The notes below the pieces were generated by a model. The model was not told the origin of the DNA and did no database searches. It saw nothing but the letters and a program-made list of their open reading frames with translations. Made by a program: the position numbers and the translations under genes. Below are positions 49,935-58,056 of a stretch of DNA of 64,000 bases, one piece after another (the stretch's first letter is position 1; each line of letters starts with the position of its first letter). The stretch is from SZUA-547 sp963669315. GTDB taxonomy: Bacteria; Pseudomonadota; Alphaproteobacteria; Rhodobacterales; Rhodobacteraceae. The stretch is from the NCBI GenBank assembly GCA_963669315.1, contig OY770021.1, positions 2,852,001 to 2,916,000 of the forward strand, given 5' to 3'.

Positions 49935-50579
49935 ATGCGATTAACACAGATCATCGGCGCGGCGGTGCTCGCGCTCTCAGCCAGTTCTACAACATCCGCG
50001 TCCGCGGATCCCCTGACGGAGGCGATCGCCAGCGGCATAGCAAGCTATTATGGTTATGGCGGTGCGCCTCAAGGCTACGCGCCGCCGGCTCCCTCCTACT
50101 ATGCGCCGCAATACGCTCCGGCTCCTTATTACGATGATCGTCCGCAGATCCGTCGCGAAGTACGGCGGGAAATCCGCGAGCGGTCATACAACCGGGGCTA
50201 CAAGGCTGCGAAGCAGGATTTTCGGGATCGCCGCACGGCATGGAAGGATCGCCACCACGAAGGGCGTCAACGCGCGCATCACCGGGGTTATAAAGCCGCG
50301 CGGCGAGATTTCCGGGATCGCCGCGAGGGGTGGAAGGACCGTCGCCGGGAGGTGCGTCAACGCGCCTATGAACGGGGTCGCAGGTCCGCTAGGCAGGATT
50401 TCCGCGAACGTCGCGAGGCATGGAAGGATCACCGCGGCGAAGTGCGCCAGCGCGCGTATGATCGCGGTGTAAGGGCAGGCCGCAGAGACGGTCGCCCTGG
50501 CGAGGTCGCCAGTCAGGTGAACCGCTCTCCCGAGCGCAGGGAGCGCCGGAGAGATGGCGAACCCCGGCGCAATCGCTGA
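49935..50579 (+). CDS. Secreted protein of 30-residue Arg-rich repeats
   Basis: A 214-residue exported, extremely basic protein of unknown function. The signal peptide spans about 1-24 (cleavage after SASA). A Tyr/Pro/Ala-rich segment follows (about 35-68; GYGGAPQGYAPPAPSYYAPQ). Then come three 30-residue repeats (81-110, 111-140, 141-170) and a partial fourth (from 171), with the pattern RQRAYxRGxxxARxDFRxRR then ExWKDxxxEV. These are probably long charged helices. The Arg-rich tail follows. A clear RBS (GGAGGGAG) precedes ATG 49935. Its divergence from the PepSY/two-component operon suggests co-regulation; binding to anionic envelope polymers or DNA is only a guess. Confidence 0.78.
   Translation: MRLTQIIGAAVLALSASSTTSASADPLTEAIASGIASYYGYGGAPQGYAPPAPSYYAPQYAPAPYYDDRPQIRREVRREIRERSYNRGYKAAKQDFRDRRTAWKDRHHEGRQRAHHRGYKAARRDFRDRREGWKDRRREVRQRAYERGRRSARQDFRERREAWKDHRGEVRQRAYDRGVRAGRRDGRPGEVASQVNRSPERRERRRDGEPRRNR
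50175..50490 (+). repeat. 90-bp in-frame repeats of the Arg-rich protein
   Basis: Three full units at 50175-50264, 50265-50354 and 50355-50444, with a partial fourth to about 50490. Each encodes the same 30-residue pattern with conserved DFR, WKD and RG positions, so the period is held exactly at both DNA and protein level. Confidence 0.8.
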
Positions 50580-50892
50580 GGCGACCGGCGCGATGGGCCC
50601 GGGGGCGGCCCATCGCGCTACGCAGAAGATGCATGCGCCCCAGGACATTCTTTCCTGCCGTGGTGAACGACAAATGTCCTCCAAATTCTAAGGGTGTAGA
50701 GATCGACCTAAGGTCGGCTGCGCGGTCATAATTCCAACTGGAGCGAAAAAGAAATCCGCTATGGGCGTTCAATAGAGATCTTCATCGCTATACGCAGCTA
50801 TGGTGGTCCGGTGGGCTAATCTCACCTTATACAATTATACAAATCTATAATTTCGATACTGAACATAATTTGCGATCGACCCACTCTACCAC
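50580..50892. other. Intergenic region between the Arg-rich repeat gene and purU
   Basis: A 313-base gap between converging genes with no convincing gene. The left end holds a 12-bp hairpin (50588-50618). The stretch 50810-50880 is clearly AT-rich compared with its surroundings; no feature could be assigned to it. Confidence 0.55.
50588..50618 (+). terminator. Hairpin after the Arg-rich repeat protein gene
   Basis: GCGCGATGGGCC (50588-50599) and GGCCCATCGCGC (50607-50618) form a perfect 12-bp stem with a 7-base loop, 8 bases after the stop. No T-run follows, so it may be a transcript-end stabiliser or a factor-assisted terminator. Confidence 0.65.
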
Positions 50893-51777
50893 CTATCCCA
50901 TCTTTTCGGACGCGAATCCGCCGGGCGAGGCCGGGAACACCACCGTCTTGTTACCGTTCAGGAAGGCGCGGCGATGCGCATGGGCGTGAATAGCGCGGGC
51001 GAGAACCTGGCTTTCCACGTCGCGCCCAAGCGAGACATAGTCCCGCGCCGACTGGGCGTGGGTGACCCGCGCGATGTCCTGCTCGATGATCGGACCCTCA
51101 TCAAGGTCGGCGGTCACGTAATGCGACGTCGCGCCGATCATCTTTACGCCGCGTTCGAACGCCTGCTTGTAAGGGTTGGCGCCCTTGAAACTGGGCAGAA
51201 ATGAGTGGTGGATGTTGATGATCCGGCCCGACATCTTTTGGCACATCTCGTCCGAGAGGATCTGCATGTAACGCGCCAGAACAACCAGTTCGGCGCCCGT
51301 TTCTTCAACGATCGCCATCTGGGCCGTCTCGGCCTCTGCCTTGTTTTCCTTGGTCACCTTGATCCGGTGAAACGGGATGTCATGGTTCACGACCACCTTC
51401 TGATAGTCCATGTGGTTCGAGATCACGGCCACGATTTCGATCGGCAGCGCGCCGATGCGAGAGCGATAGAGCAAATCGTTCAGGCAATGGCCAAACCGCG
51501 AGACCATCACCATGACCTTCATCTTTCGGCCATCGGCGAAAAAACCGGATTCCATCTTGAATTCCTCCGAGACGGTCGCAAAGTCCGATTCAAGCGTCTC
51601 AGCGGTCATGCTGTCAGGCGCCTCGAACCCCAGGCGCGCGAAGAAGCGCCCGGTGTCCATATCGTCGAACTGGACGGCGTCGGTGATGTTGCACCGACGA
51701 TCAGCCAGAAAGCCGGAGATGGCGGCCACAAGGCCGATGCGCGATTTGCATTTTACGGTCAGGACGATCTTGTTCAT
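50893..51777 (-). CDS. purU: Formyltetrahydrofolate deformylase
   Basis: A 294-residue cytoplasmic enzyme hydrolysing 10-formyl-THF to THF and formate. An N-terminal ACT domain (about 1-85; VKCKSRIGLVAAISGFLADR) is followed by a formyltransferase fold (about 88-290). The catalytic His-Asp region is visible: INIHHSFLPSFKGANPYKQA with the active-site His and YVTADLDEGPIIEQDIARV with the Asp. ATG 51777 is taken over an in-frame TTG at 51786. It is the last gene of the second sarcosine oxidase set, 76 bases after soxG2. There it would drain the C1 units generated by demethylation and regenerate free THF. Confidence 0.95.
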   Translation of the reverse strand: MNKIVLTVKCKSRIGLVAAISGFLADRRCNITDAVQFDDMDTGRFFARLGFEAPDSMTAETLESDFATVSEEFKMESGFFADGRKMKVMVMVSRFGHCLNDLLYRSRIGALPIEIVAVISNHMDYQKVVVNHDIPFHRIKVTKENKAEAETAQMAIVEETGAELVVLARYMQILSDEMCQKMSGRIINIHHSFLPSFKGANPYKQAFERGVKMIGATSHYVTADLDEGPIIEQDIARVTHAQSARDYVSLGRDVESQVLARAIHAHAHRRAFLNGNKTVVFPASPGGFASEKMG

Positions 51778-51853
51778 TGAGCTCAATCTTTCACTAGAGA
51801 AACTTCACGCAGCCGAGGTCCTTAAGGCGCGGGTTTGAAAGAAGATATGGCGT

Positions 51854-52474
51854 CTAAGGTCGCATCCAGTTACTGCGGTTATGTTCATTCGCGGCTTGGT
51901 TGATCGCCGCTACTGAGGCGCAGGTCGTGGTCAGCGCATGCCAGAGCGATCCGGCGAATGACCGGCCGGCCAGAATCCGGTAGTGCTCGCCGTGATCGAG
52001 GCACAGCAGGAAGCAACCCATATGCTCGATGCTGCACCTCGTGGCGCAACCCGCGTCAAAGCGCGATACGTCGATATTGGCGAGGCGCTCCAGCACTGCG
52101 CGCAACGCAGATCCTTCGAGATCGACGACCACCCATCCGTCGTTCTGCTCGGTGATCGAGACCGCGTCGCCGAGCGTTGTTTTCAGTTGGGCGGCCAGAT
52201 CCTCGTAGGGGTCGTGATCGGCTTCGATCATCCATTGATCGGGGCCAATCCAGAATCCCATATGCTCCTTGCCATGTTCCAGGCGCCCCGCATCGGGCGC
52301 CTTCCCCAAAAGCGAAGCGAGACTCTCACGCACGATTTCAACCCTTCCGTCACGCGCCGCGACGGAAGCAAGCGCGAAGTCGGCGCGTTCGATCAATCGA
52401 AAGCCGCCAATCTGGGTCGATCGCGGCGCCTCATCGCCGAGAGGCGAAAGCGGAGAAAGACTGTGCTCAGGCAC
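51854..52474 (-). CDS. soxG: Sarcosine oxidase gamma subunit, set 2
   Basis: A 206-residue gamma subunit with family-like segments MGFWIGPDQWMIEADHDPYE, NDGWVVVDLEGSALRAVLER and the C-terminal HYRILAGRSFAGSLWHALTT. The gene starts at GTG 52474, overlapping the soxA2 stop by 8 bases; no ATG is available nearby. It has only low similarity to the set-1 gamma subunit, as is usual for this fast-evolving subunit. It stabilises the alpha subunit's folate domain. purU follows on the same strand. Confidence 0.85.
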   Translation of the reverse strand: MPEHSLSPLSPLGDEAPRSTQIGGFRLIERADFALASVAARDGRVEIVRESLASLLGKAPDAGRLEHGKEHMGFWIGPDQWMIEADHDPYEDLAAQLKTTLGDAVSITEQNDGWVVVDLEGSALRAVLERLANIDVSRFDAGCATRCSIEHMGCFLLCLDHGEHYRILAGRSFAGSLWHALTTTCASVAAINQAANEHNRSNWMRP

Positions 52475-55424
52475 GAAGGCGCTCCCCTTTTGGATCAATG
52501 AAATGGGGCGCGACGACTCGGGCCCGGGATGATTCGCCTTGCAGCGGATTGGCGACGAGGATGACCTCGCCTTCACGCGCATCGCCGCGTTTCAGGAAAC
52601 CGAGACCAATCGATTTGCCCAGATGGGGCGAGTACGCGGCGGAGGTGATCCAGCCTTGATCGTGGGCGGCGTCGATCGCGTCTCCCTCCGCAATCAGATG
52701 CGCGCCGGCAGGCAGGCTTTTGTCGGGATCCTCCGCCTCCAGCCCAATCATCCGGTAACTTTCAGCGACGCAAAGCCCATCACGGCGGGACATCACCGCG
52801 CCGATGCTGTCCTTCTTGGTGGAGACCATGCGCGCCATCCCAAGATGCGACGGCGATATCTGGCCGTTGAGTTCCGCGCCGGCGGCATGGCCTTTTTCGA
52901 TGCGCAGCACGCTCAGCGCTTCGGTTCCATAAGGGGTGACGTCAAACTCGCGCCCCTCTTCCATCAGCCGCCGCATCAGCGCGTCGCCATATCGGGTCGG
53001 AACCGCGATTTCATAGGCGAGTTCGCCCGAGAAGGAGATGCGGAAGAGCCGCGCGCGCAGCCCACCGCAAATGGTGATCTCGGCGCAGGCCATGAAGGGG
53101 AAGCCCTCATTGCTGATGTCATATTCAGGATCAATGATCTTTTGCAGCAGCTTGCGAGAGTTCGGCCCCGCCACCGCGTATTGCGCCCAGGCCTCGGTGG
53201 TCGAGATCAGCTGTACGTCCAGATCTGGACGCAAGCACTGGCGCACGAACTCCATATGCCGATAGACAGGGACCGCGTTCGCCGTGGTCGTGGTCACAAC
53301 GAAATGATCCTCCGCCAGCCGCGCGGCGGTGCCGTCATCCATCGCGATGCCGTCCTCGCGCAGCATCAGCCCATAGCGGGTCTTGCCGACCGCCAGCTTG
53401 GCGAAGCCGTTGCAGTAGACGAGGTTCAGGAAGGTCGCGGCGTCTTCGCCCTGCACATCCACCTTGCCGAGTGTCGTCACATCGCAGACGCCCACAGATT
53501 TGCGAACGGCCAGCGCCTCGCGATCAACGCTCTGGCGCCAGTGGGTTTCGCCCTTCCTCGGGAAATACTGCGAGCGCAGCCATTGCCCCGATTCGACGAA
53601 TGCGGCGCCCTGTTCCTCAGCCCAGTAGTGGCTCGGGGTTCGGCGGACGGGTCGAAACGCGTCATCCCGCGCACGCCCGGCGAGGGCCGCGATTGCGACA
53701 GGCGTATAGGGCGGGCGGAAGATTGTGGTTCCGGTCTCGGCGATGGTCTGACCGGTCATCTCCGCCATCACAGCCAACGCTCCCATGTTGGAAGTCTTGC
53801 CCTGATCGGTCGCCATGCCCAGCGTGGTGTAGCGCTTCAGGTGCTCGACTGAACGGAAGCCTTCCTGATGCGCCAGTTTCACGTCCTTGACGGTCACGTC
53901 GTTCTGCAGATCAAGCCACGCTCGGCCCTTGCCTTCGCCCACGTGCCAGAATGGCGTGATCGAGAAAGGCGCGTCCTCGGATCGCGGCGGCTCGGGTTCC
54001 GTGGCGGACACTCCGATTTCCGAGAGTGCCGCGACAGCTTGCGCGGCGCCGGATTTCAGCGCGCCATGGGTCGAGAATTCACCCGCTGCGGCCCCGGCGA
54101 TCTTGAGGCCGGCCGGCGGTGTCGGTCCCGGCAGGAATGCAGCGATTCGGTCATCCCAGACAGGCCGTCCGCGGTGATGACAGGACAGCGATATATTGGG
54201 GTTCCAGCCGCCCGACACGCCCAACGCGCCGCAGCTTACAGTGGTTTGGCCGCCATCGGCGAGGCGAACCTCGATCTCGGCGAGTCCCAGGCGGCCCTTG
54301 GCGTTCAGTACCTTGGCTCCGGCGAAGAGAGGATAATCGCCCATCGCCTGCGCATCGGGACGGATATCCACCACAGCCGCCACGTTCACGCCCTTGGCGA
54401 GAAGGTCGCGCGCAGTTCGGTGACCGTCGTCATTATTGGTGAACACCGCGACGGTCTGGTCTGCGGTCGCCGCCCAGCGGTTGGCGTAGGCCCGCATTGC
54501 GCCCGCCAGCATGACGCCGGGCCGGTCATTGTTCGCGAACGCGATACCGCGCTCAATCGCTCCGGCGCAGTGCAAAGCCCGCTGCGCGGTGATTTTCCAA
54601 TGCGTCTGCCGCGGAGCGCCCTCTGGGGGGCTGACCAGATGATCCGTCACCCGCTCCATCGCGCCATAGACGCCATGATCAAAGGCGCCGAACACCGTCG
54701 TGCGCGTCATCAGACGCAGGTTCGGCATCTCTAGCAGCTCAGCCAACGCCGTACCGACCCAATCCGCCGCCGGTTCGTTGTCCAGCGCATACGTCTCCGC
54801 ATTCAACCGGCCGCCCGGCGCGAAATCCTCATCCGCCAGGATCACTTCAGCCCCGGCGCGTCCCGCCGTCAGCGCGGCCGAAAGTCCTGCAGGCCCGGCG
54901 CCGATCACCAAAAGGTCGCAGTGCAAAAACCCTCTGTCGTAAGCGTCCGGGTCAGGCTCCATCGACAAGGAGCCCAGACCTGCCGCCCGTCTGATGATCG
55001 GTTCATAGACCTTCTCCCAGAACGATTTCGGCCACATGAAGGTCTTGTAGTAGAAACCCGCCGTCAGGAACTGCGACAGCAGGTCGTTGACCGCCATCAC
55101 GTCGCTCGAAAGCGAGGGCCAGCGGTTCTGGCTGGTCGCCTCCAACCCGTCGAACAGCTCCGCCACGGTGGCGCGGGTGTTGGGCTCTCGCGCGGCGCCG
55201 CTTCGCAATTCGACCAGCGCGTTGGGCTCCTCCGAGCCCGCCGAGAACACCCCGCGCGGCCGGTGATATTTGAACGAGCGACCCATCAGGCGCACGTCGT
55301 TGGCCAAGAGCGCTGAGGCGAGCGTGTCGCCCGGATGCCCCTGAATATCCTTGCCGTCGAAGGTGAAGTTCAACGTCTCAGAGCGGTCGATCAGCCCGCC
55401 ATCCAGCCGGTTGGTCTGCGTCAT
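52467..55424 (-). CDS. soxA: Sarcosine oxidase alpha subunit, set 2
   Basis: A 985-residue alpha subunit with the same architecture as set 1. The N-terminal ferredoxin-like fold has GHPGDTLASALLANDVRLMG. The Rossmann NAD site is LLVIGAGPAGLSAALTAGRA. RYTTLGMATDQGKTSNMGAL lies in the middle, with a C-terminal GcvT-like folate domain (FRISFSGELAYEIAVPTRYG). AAGGAG before ATG 55424 fixes the start. It is coupled to soxD2 by a 4-base overlap. The two alpha subunits differ at many positions, so this is an old duplication or a separate acquisition. Activity on sarcosine is expected, but a related secondary amine is possible. Confidence 0.93.
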   Translation of the reverse strand: MTQTNRLDGGLIDRSETLNFTFDGKDIQGHPGDTLASALLANDVRLMGRSFKYHRPRGVFSAGSEEPNALVELRSGAAREPNTRATVAELFDGLEATSQNRWPSLSSDVMAVNDLLSQFLTAGFYYKTFMWPKSFWEKVYEPIIRRAAGLGSLSMEPDPDAYDRGFLHCDLLVIGAGPAGLSAALTAGRAGAEVILADEDFAPGGRLNAETYALDNEPAADWVGTALAELLEMPNLRLMTRTTVFGAFDHGVYGAMERVTDHLVSPPEGAPRQTHWKITAQRALHCAGAIERGIAFANNDRPGVMLAGAMRAYANRWAATADQTVAVFTNNDDGHRTARDLLAKGVNVAAVVDIRPDAQAMGDYPLFAGAKVLNAKGRLGLAEIEVRLADGGQTTVSCGALGVSGGWNPNISLSCHHRGRPVWDDRIAAFLPGPTPPAGLKIAGAAAGEFSTHGALKSGAAQAVAALSEIGVSATEPEPPRSEDAPFSITPFWHVGEGKGRAWLDLQNDVTVKDVKLAHQEGFRSVEHLKRYTTLGMATDQGKTSNMGALAVMAEMTGQTIAETGTTIFRPPYTPVAIAALAGRARDDAFRPVRRTPSHYWAEEQGAAFVESGQWLRSQYFPRKGETHWRQSVDREALAVRKSVGVCDVTTLGKVDVQGEDAATFLNLVYCNGFAKLAVGKTRYGLMLREDGIAMDDGTAARLAEDHFVVTTTTANAVPVYRHMEFVRQCLRPDLDVQLISTTEAWAQYAVAGPNSRKLLQKIIDPEYDISNEGFPFMACAEITICGGLRARLFRISFSGELAYEIAVPTRYGDALMRRLMEEGREFDVTPYGTEALSVLRIEKGHAAGAELNGQISPSHLGMARMVSTKKDSIGAVMSRRDGLCVAESYRMIGLEAEDPDKSLPAGAHLIAEGDAIDAAHDQGWITSAAYSPHLGKSIGLGFLKRGDAREGEVILVANPLQGESSRARVVAPHFIDPKGERLRA

Positions 55425-55708
55425 GTCGCGCTCCTTGCCGCAAGAGCCACGTCGCACGCCAGTTCAACCTTGGTGACTTCGTGAGTTACGGTATCTCGGG
55501 TGACCACCAGCCAGGACCGGTCGCCCTGCTCGTGGTACCAAAGTTCACGGTGTTCGCCCGCCGGATTGTCGCGCAAATAGACGTAGTCGAGAAACGCCTC
55601 CGCCGCGCCTTCGTTCATACCGTCAGGTCGGTCGATCAGCGATGCGTCGCCGAGATAGGTGAACTCGGATGCGTCGCGGGGGCCAAGAATGGGATGGGTG
55701 ATGATCAT
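55421..55708 (-). CDS. soxD: Sarcosine oxidase delta subunit, set 2, without zinc ligands
   Basis: A 95-residue delta subunit starting MIITHPILGPRDASEFTYLG. The alignment with set 1 is clear (GPRDxSEF, then LWYHEQGDRSW against RWRHEAGCRKW). Three of the four zinc ligands are replaced, however: both N-terminal Cys (now His-Pro-Ile-Leu) and the later Cys (now Asp). Its only cysteine is near the C-terminus (LACDVA) and does not match a ligand position. The fold must be held without zinc. GAGG precedes ATG 55708; an ATG at 55741 would overlap soxB2. It overlaps soxA2 by 4 bases. Confidence 0.9.
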   Translation of the reverse strand: MIITHPILGPRDASEFTYLGDASLIDRPDGMNEGAAEAFLDYVYLRDNPAGEHRELWYHEQGDRSWLVVTRDTVTHEVTKVELACDVALAARSAT

Positions 55709-55715
55709 GTTGGCC

Positions 55716-56966
55716 TCAATGCAGATTGGGTTGGGCGCCAACGCCCTTCTCGTCGATCATCGCGCCGCGCCCGAACCGGTCCAGCCGATAGGCGGCCGCC
55801 GTCTCGTGCGGGGTGTCGGTGGCGAGAAGGTGCGCAAAGGCGTAGCCAGATGCTGGGGTCGCCTTGAACCCGCCATAGTTCCAGCCGCCGTTGAAATAGA
55901 GCCGGTCGATATGCGTGCGGTCAATGAAGGGGGAGCCATCCATAGACATGTCCACAACCCCGCCCCACATTCTGAGGATGCGCGCGCGTCCGATCATCGG
56001 CATCAGCGCCATGCCGCCCTCGCAGACGTCCTCGACCACTGGCAATCCGCCGCGTTGGGCGTAGGAATTGTATCCGTCCAGATCGCCGCCGAAGACCAGA
56101 CCGCCCTTGTCAGACTGGCTGACGTAGAAATGACCCGCGCCGAAGGTGATCACGCCGGGCACGACCGGCTTCAACCCCTCGGACACAAAGGCCTGAAGCA
56201 CATGGCTTTCGATCGGCAGACGCATGCCCGCCGTCGCCATCACGCGGCTTGAATTTCCCGCCACCGCGACGCCGATCTTGCCGGCGCCGATGTAGCCGCG
56301 CGCGGTCTCGACGCCCTGAACAGCGCCGTCCTCGATCCGAAAACCGGTGACCTCACAGTTTTGAATGATGTCGACGCCATGGCGATCGGCGGATCGAGCG
56401 TAGCCCCAGGCCACCGCGTCATGCCGCGCGGTTCCGCCCCGGCGGTGCAACAGCCCGCCCTTGATCGAAAAACGCGCATTGTCGAAATTCAGGAAGGGCG
56501 CCATGTCGCGCACACCTTTGGCGTCCAGCAACTCGGCGTCGGCGCCGTTCAGGATCATCGCATTTCCCCGACGGCGGAACGCGTCCCGCTGCGCGTCGGA
56601 GTGGAGGACGTTGAGAACGCCGCGCTGGCTGATCATCGCGTTGTAGTTCAGGTCTTGCTCCAGCCCCTCCCACAGTTTCAGCGAGAACTCGTAGAGTGGC
56701 TCATTGCCGTCAAGCATGTAGTTCGACCGGATAATCGTCGTGTTCCGGCCGACATTGCCGCTGCCGATCCAGCCCTTCTCCAATACGGCGATGTTGGCTT
56801 CGCCAAAAACTTTCGCCAGGTAATGCGCAGTGGCCAGGCCATGCCCGCCGCCGCCGATGATGACGATGTCGTAGCGCGATTTGGGCTCCGGATCCCGCCA
56901 TGCGGGCTTCCATCCCCTGTGGCCCGTCAGCGCCTCTTTGATCAGTCTGAAACCCGAATAGTTCAC
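55716..56966 (-). CDS. soxB: Sarcosine oxidase beta subunit, set 2
   Basis: A 416-residue catalytic subunit. The FAD site is [20 protein letters not shown], followed by [20 protein letters not shown]. The segment RRGGTARHDAVAWGYARSAD holds the same His as set 1, the plausible covalent FMN site. The C-terminus RMWGGVVDMSMDGSPFID differs from set 1 in the active-site loop, so substrate preference may differ. It starts at GTG 56966 with GGGGAA upstream. It is the first gene of soxB2-D2-A2-G2-purU and diverges from the second GlxA-family regulator across about 110 bases. Confidence 0.93.
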   Translation of the reverse strand: MNYSGFRLIKEALTGHRGWKPAWRDPEPKSRYDIVIIGGGGHGLATAHYLAKVFGEANIAVLEKGWIGSGNVGRNTTIIRSNYMLDGNEPLYEFSLKLWEGLEQDLNYNAMISQRGVLNVLHSDAQRDAFRRRGNAMILNGADAELLDAKGVRDMAPFLNFDNARFSIKGGLLHRRGGTARHDAVAWGYARSADRHGVDIIQNCEVTGFRIEDGAVQGVETARGYIGAGKIGVAVAGNSSRVMATAGMRLPIESHVLQAFVSEGLKPVVPGVITFGAGHFYVSQSDKGGLVFGGDLDGYNSYAQRGGLPVVEDVCEGGMALMPMIGRARILRMWGGVVDMSMDGSPFIDRTHIDRLYFNGGWNYGGFKATPASGYAFAHLLATDTPHETAAAYRLDRFGRGAMIDEKGVGAQPNLH

Positions 56967-57078
56967 GTCGTCATTCCCCTACCTTGCCGCTACCTTAGTT
57001 GACATGATCGGATCTAGTGTTTCCATTTGAGACGTATGCTGAACTAATTTGGACAAAATTGCAGACCAAGGCCCAACG

Positions 57079-58056
57079 ATGGAGAGGCTACGCCCGCTCA
57101 GATATGGAATCTATTTAATGGATCAGTTCCCGCTGATGGCGGTCGCGTCCGCGATCGAGCCATTGCGCGCCGCGAACCTGATCGCAAGGAAGACGCTCTA
57201 TGAAATCGACTTCCTGTCGACGACGGGCCAGCAGGTGGCGTCGTCCTCTCGCGGGTACTTCGATACGTCGAGGGCCGCGGAGCAAGGGCGAAAATGCGAC
57301 GTCGTATTCATCGCCGCCGGCGGCGACCCGATGCTATTTGACGATGCCGGCGCATTCGCCGTTTTGCGCGCGCTTGCCGTCCGCGGTGTTCCGCTGGGCG
57401 GCTTCTCTGGCGGGCCGGTGGTTCTGGCGCGCGCGGGGCTGATGGCTGGGCGCCGCTTCACCGTTCATTGGGAGCATGTGGAGTCCCTGCGCGAGCTCTC
57501 TGAAGAGTTTCTTCTGGAACGGCGGCTTTTCGTTATCGACCGGGATCGGTACACCTGCGCGGGAGGGGCGGGCGCTCTGGATATGATGCATGCGCTCATC
57601 GCGAGGGACCATGGCTCTGAACTGGCGACCGCTGTCAGCGACTGGCTGATTCATACGGGCATCCGTTCGGCGGAAGAGCCCCAGAGATCGGCGGGTCTTA
57701 ATCAAGCCGGGCTGTATCGCCGCTCTGTGGCGACCGCTCTCCAATTGATGGAAAACCACATCGCGGAACCACTGAGCCTGCCGGACATAGCCCGGCTCAC
57801 AGGCCTGAGCGCACGCCAGCTTCAGCGCCAATTTATCGAAGACGTTGGTCTGACGGTGGCTCGGACGTTTCTGAACATGCGGTTGGAGAAGGCGGACCAA
57901 CTGCTGCGCCAAACCCGCCTCCCCATCATCGACGTCGCACTGGCCGCCGGGTTCAGCAACCAGACTCATTTCTCGCGCGTCTATCGGCGAAAATTCGGCC
58001 AGACGCCAACCGAACGACGGAAGAGCGCTCTCAATCAATCGGAGCTAGCAGGCTAG
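57079..58056 (+). CDS. GlxA-family AraC-type regulator, second copy
   Basis: A 325-residue regulator with a DJ-1/PfpI-like N-terminal domain (FPLMAVASAIEPLRAANLIA) and a C-terminal AraC DNA-binding domain (LPDIARLTGLSARQLQRQFI, PIIDVALAAGFSNQTHFSRV). It resembles the regulator at 19652-20632 throughout, but the nucleophile-elbow Cys is replaced by Ser (GGFSGGPVVLARAG). ATG 57079 has AAGG 7 bases upstream; TTG 57049 is an alternative. Divergent placement from soxB2 makes it the probable activator of the second sarcosine oxidase operon, sensing sarcosine, dimethylglycine or a similar amine. Confidence 0.88.
   Translation: MERLRPLRYGIYLMDQFPLMAVASAIEPLRAANLIARKTLYEIDFLSTTGQQVASSSRGYFDTSRAAEQGRKCDVVFIAAGGDPMLFDDAGAFAVLRALAVRGVPLGGFSGGPVVLARAGLMAGRRFTVHWEHVESLRELSEEFLLERRLFVIDRDRYTCAGGAGALDMMHALIARDHGSELATAVSDWLIHTGIRSAEEPQRSAGLNQAGLYRRSVATALQLMENHIAEPLSLPDIARLTGLSARQLQRQFIEDVGLTVARTFLNMRLEKADQLLRQTRLPIIDVALAAGFSNQTHFSRVYRRKFGQTPTERRKSALNQSELAG

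Noticed and set aside
49735..49944. Short 69-residue open frame in the divergent region upstream of the Arg-rich repeat gene
   Set aside because: No RBS, no signal peptide or conserved pattern, and it overlaps the start of the better-supported gene.
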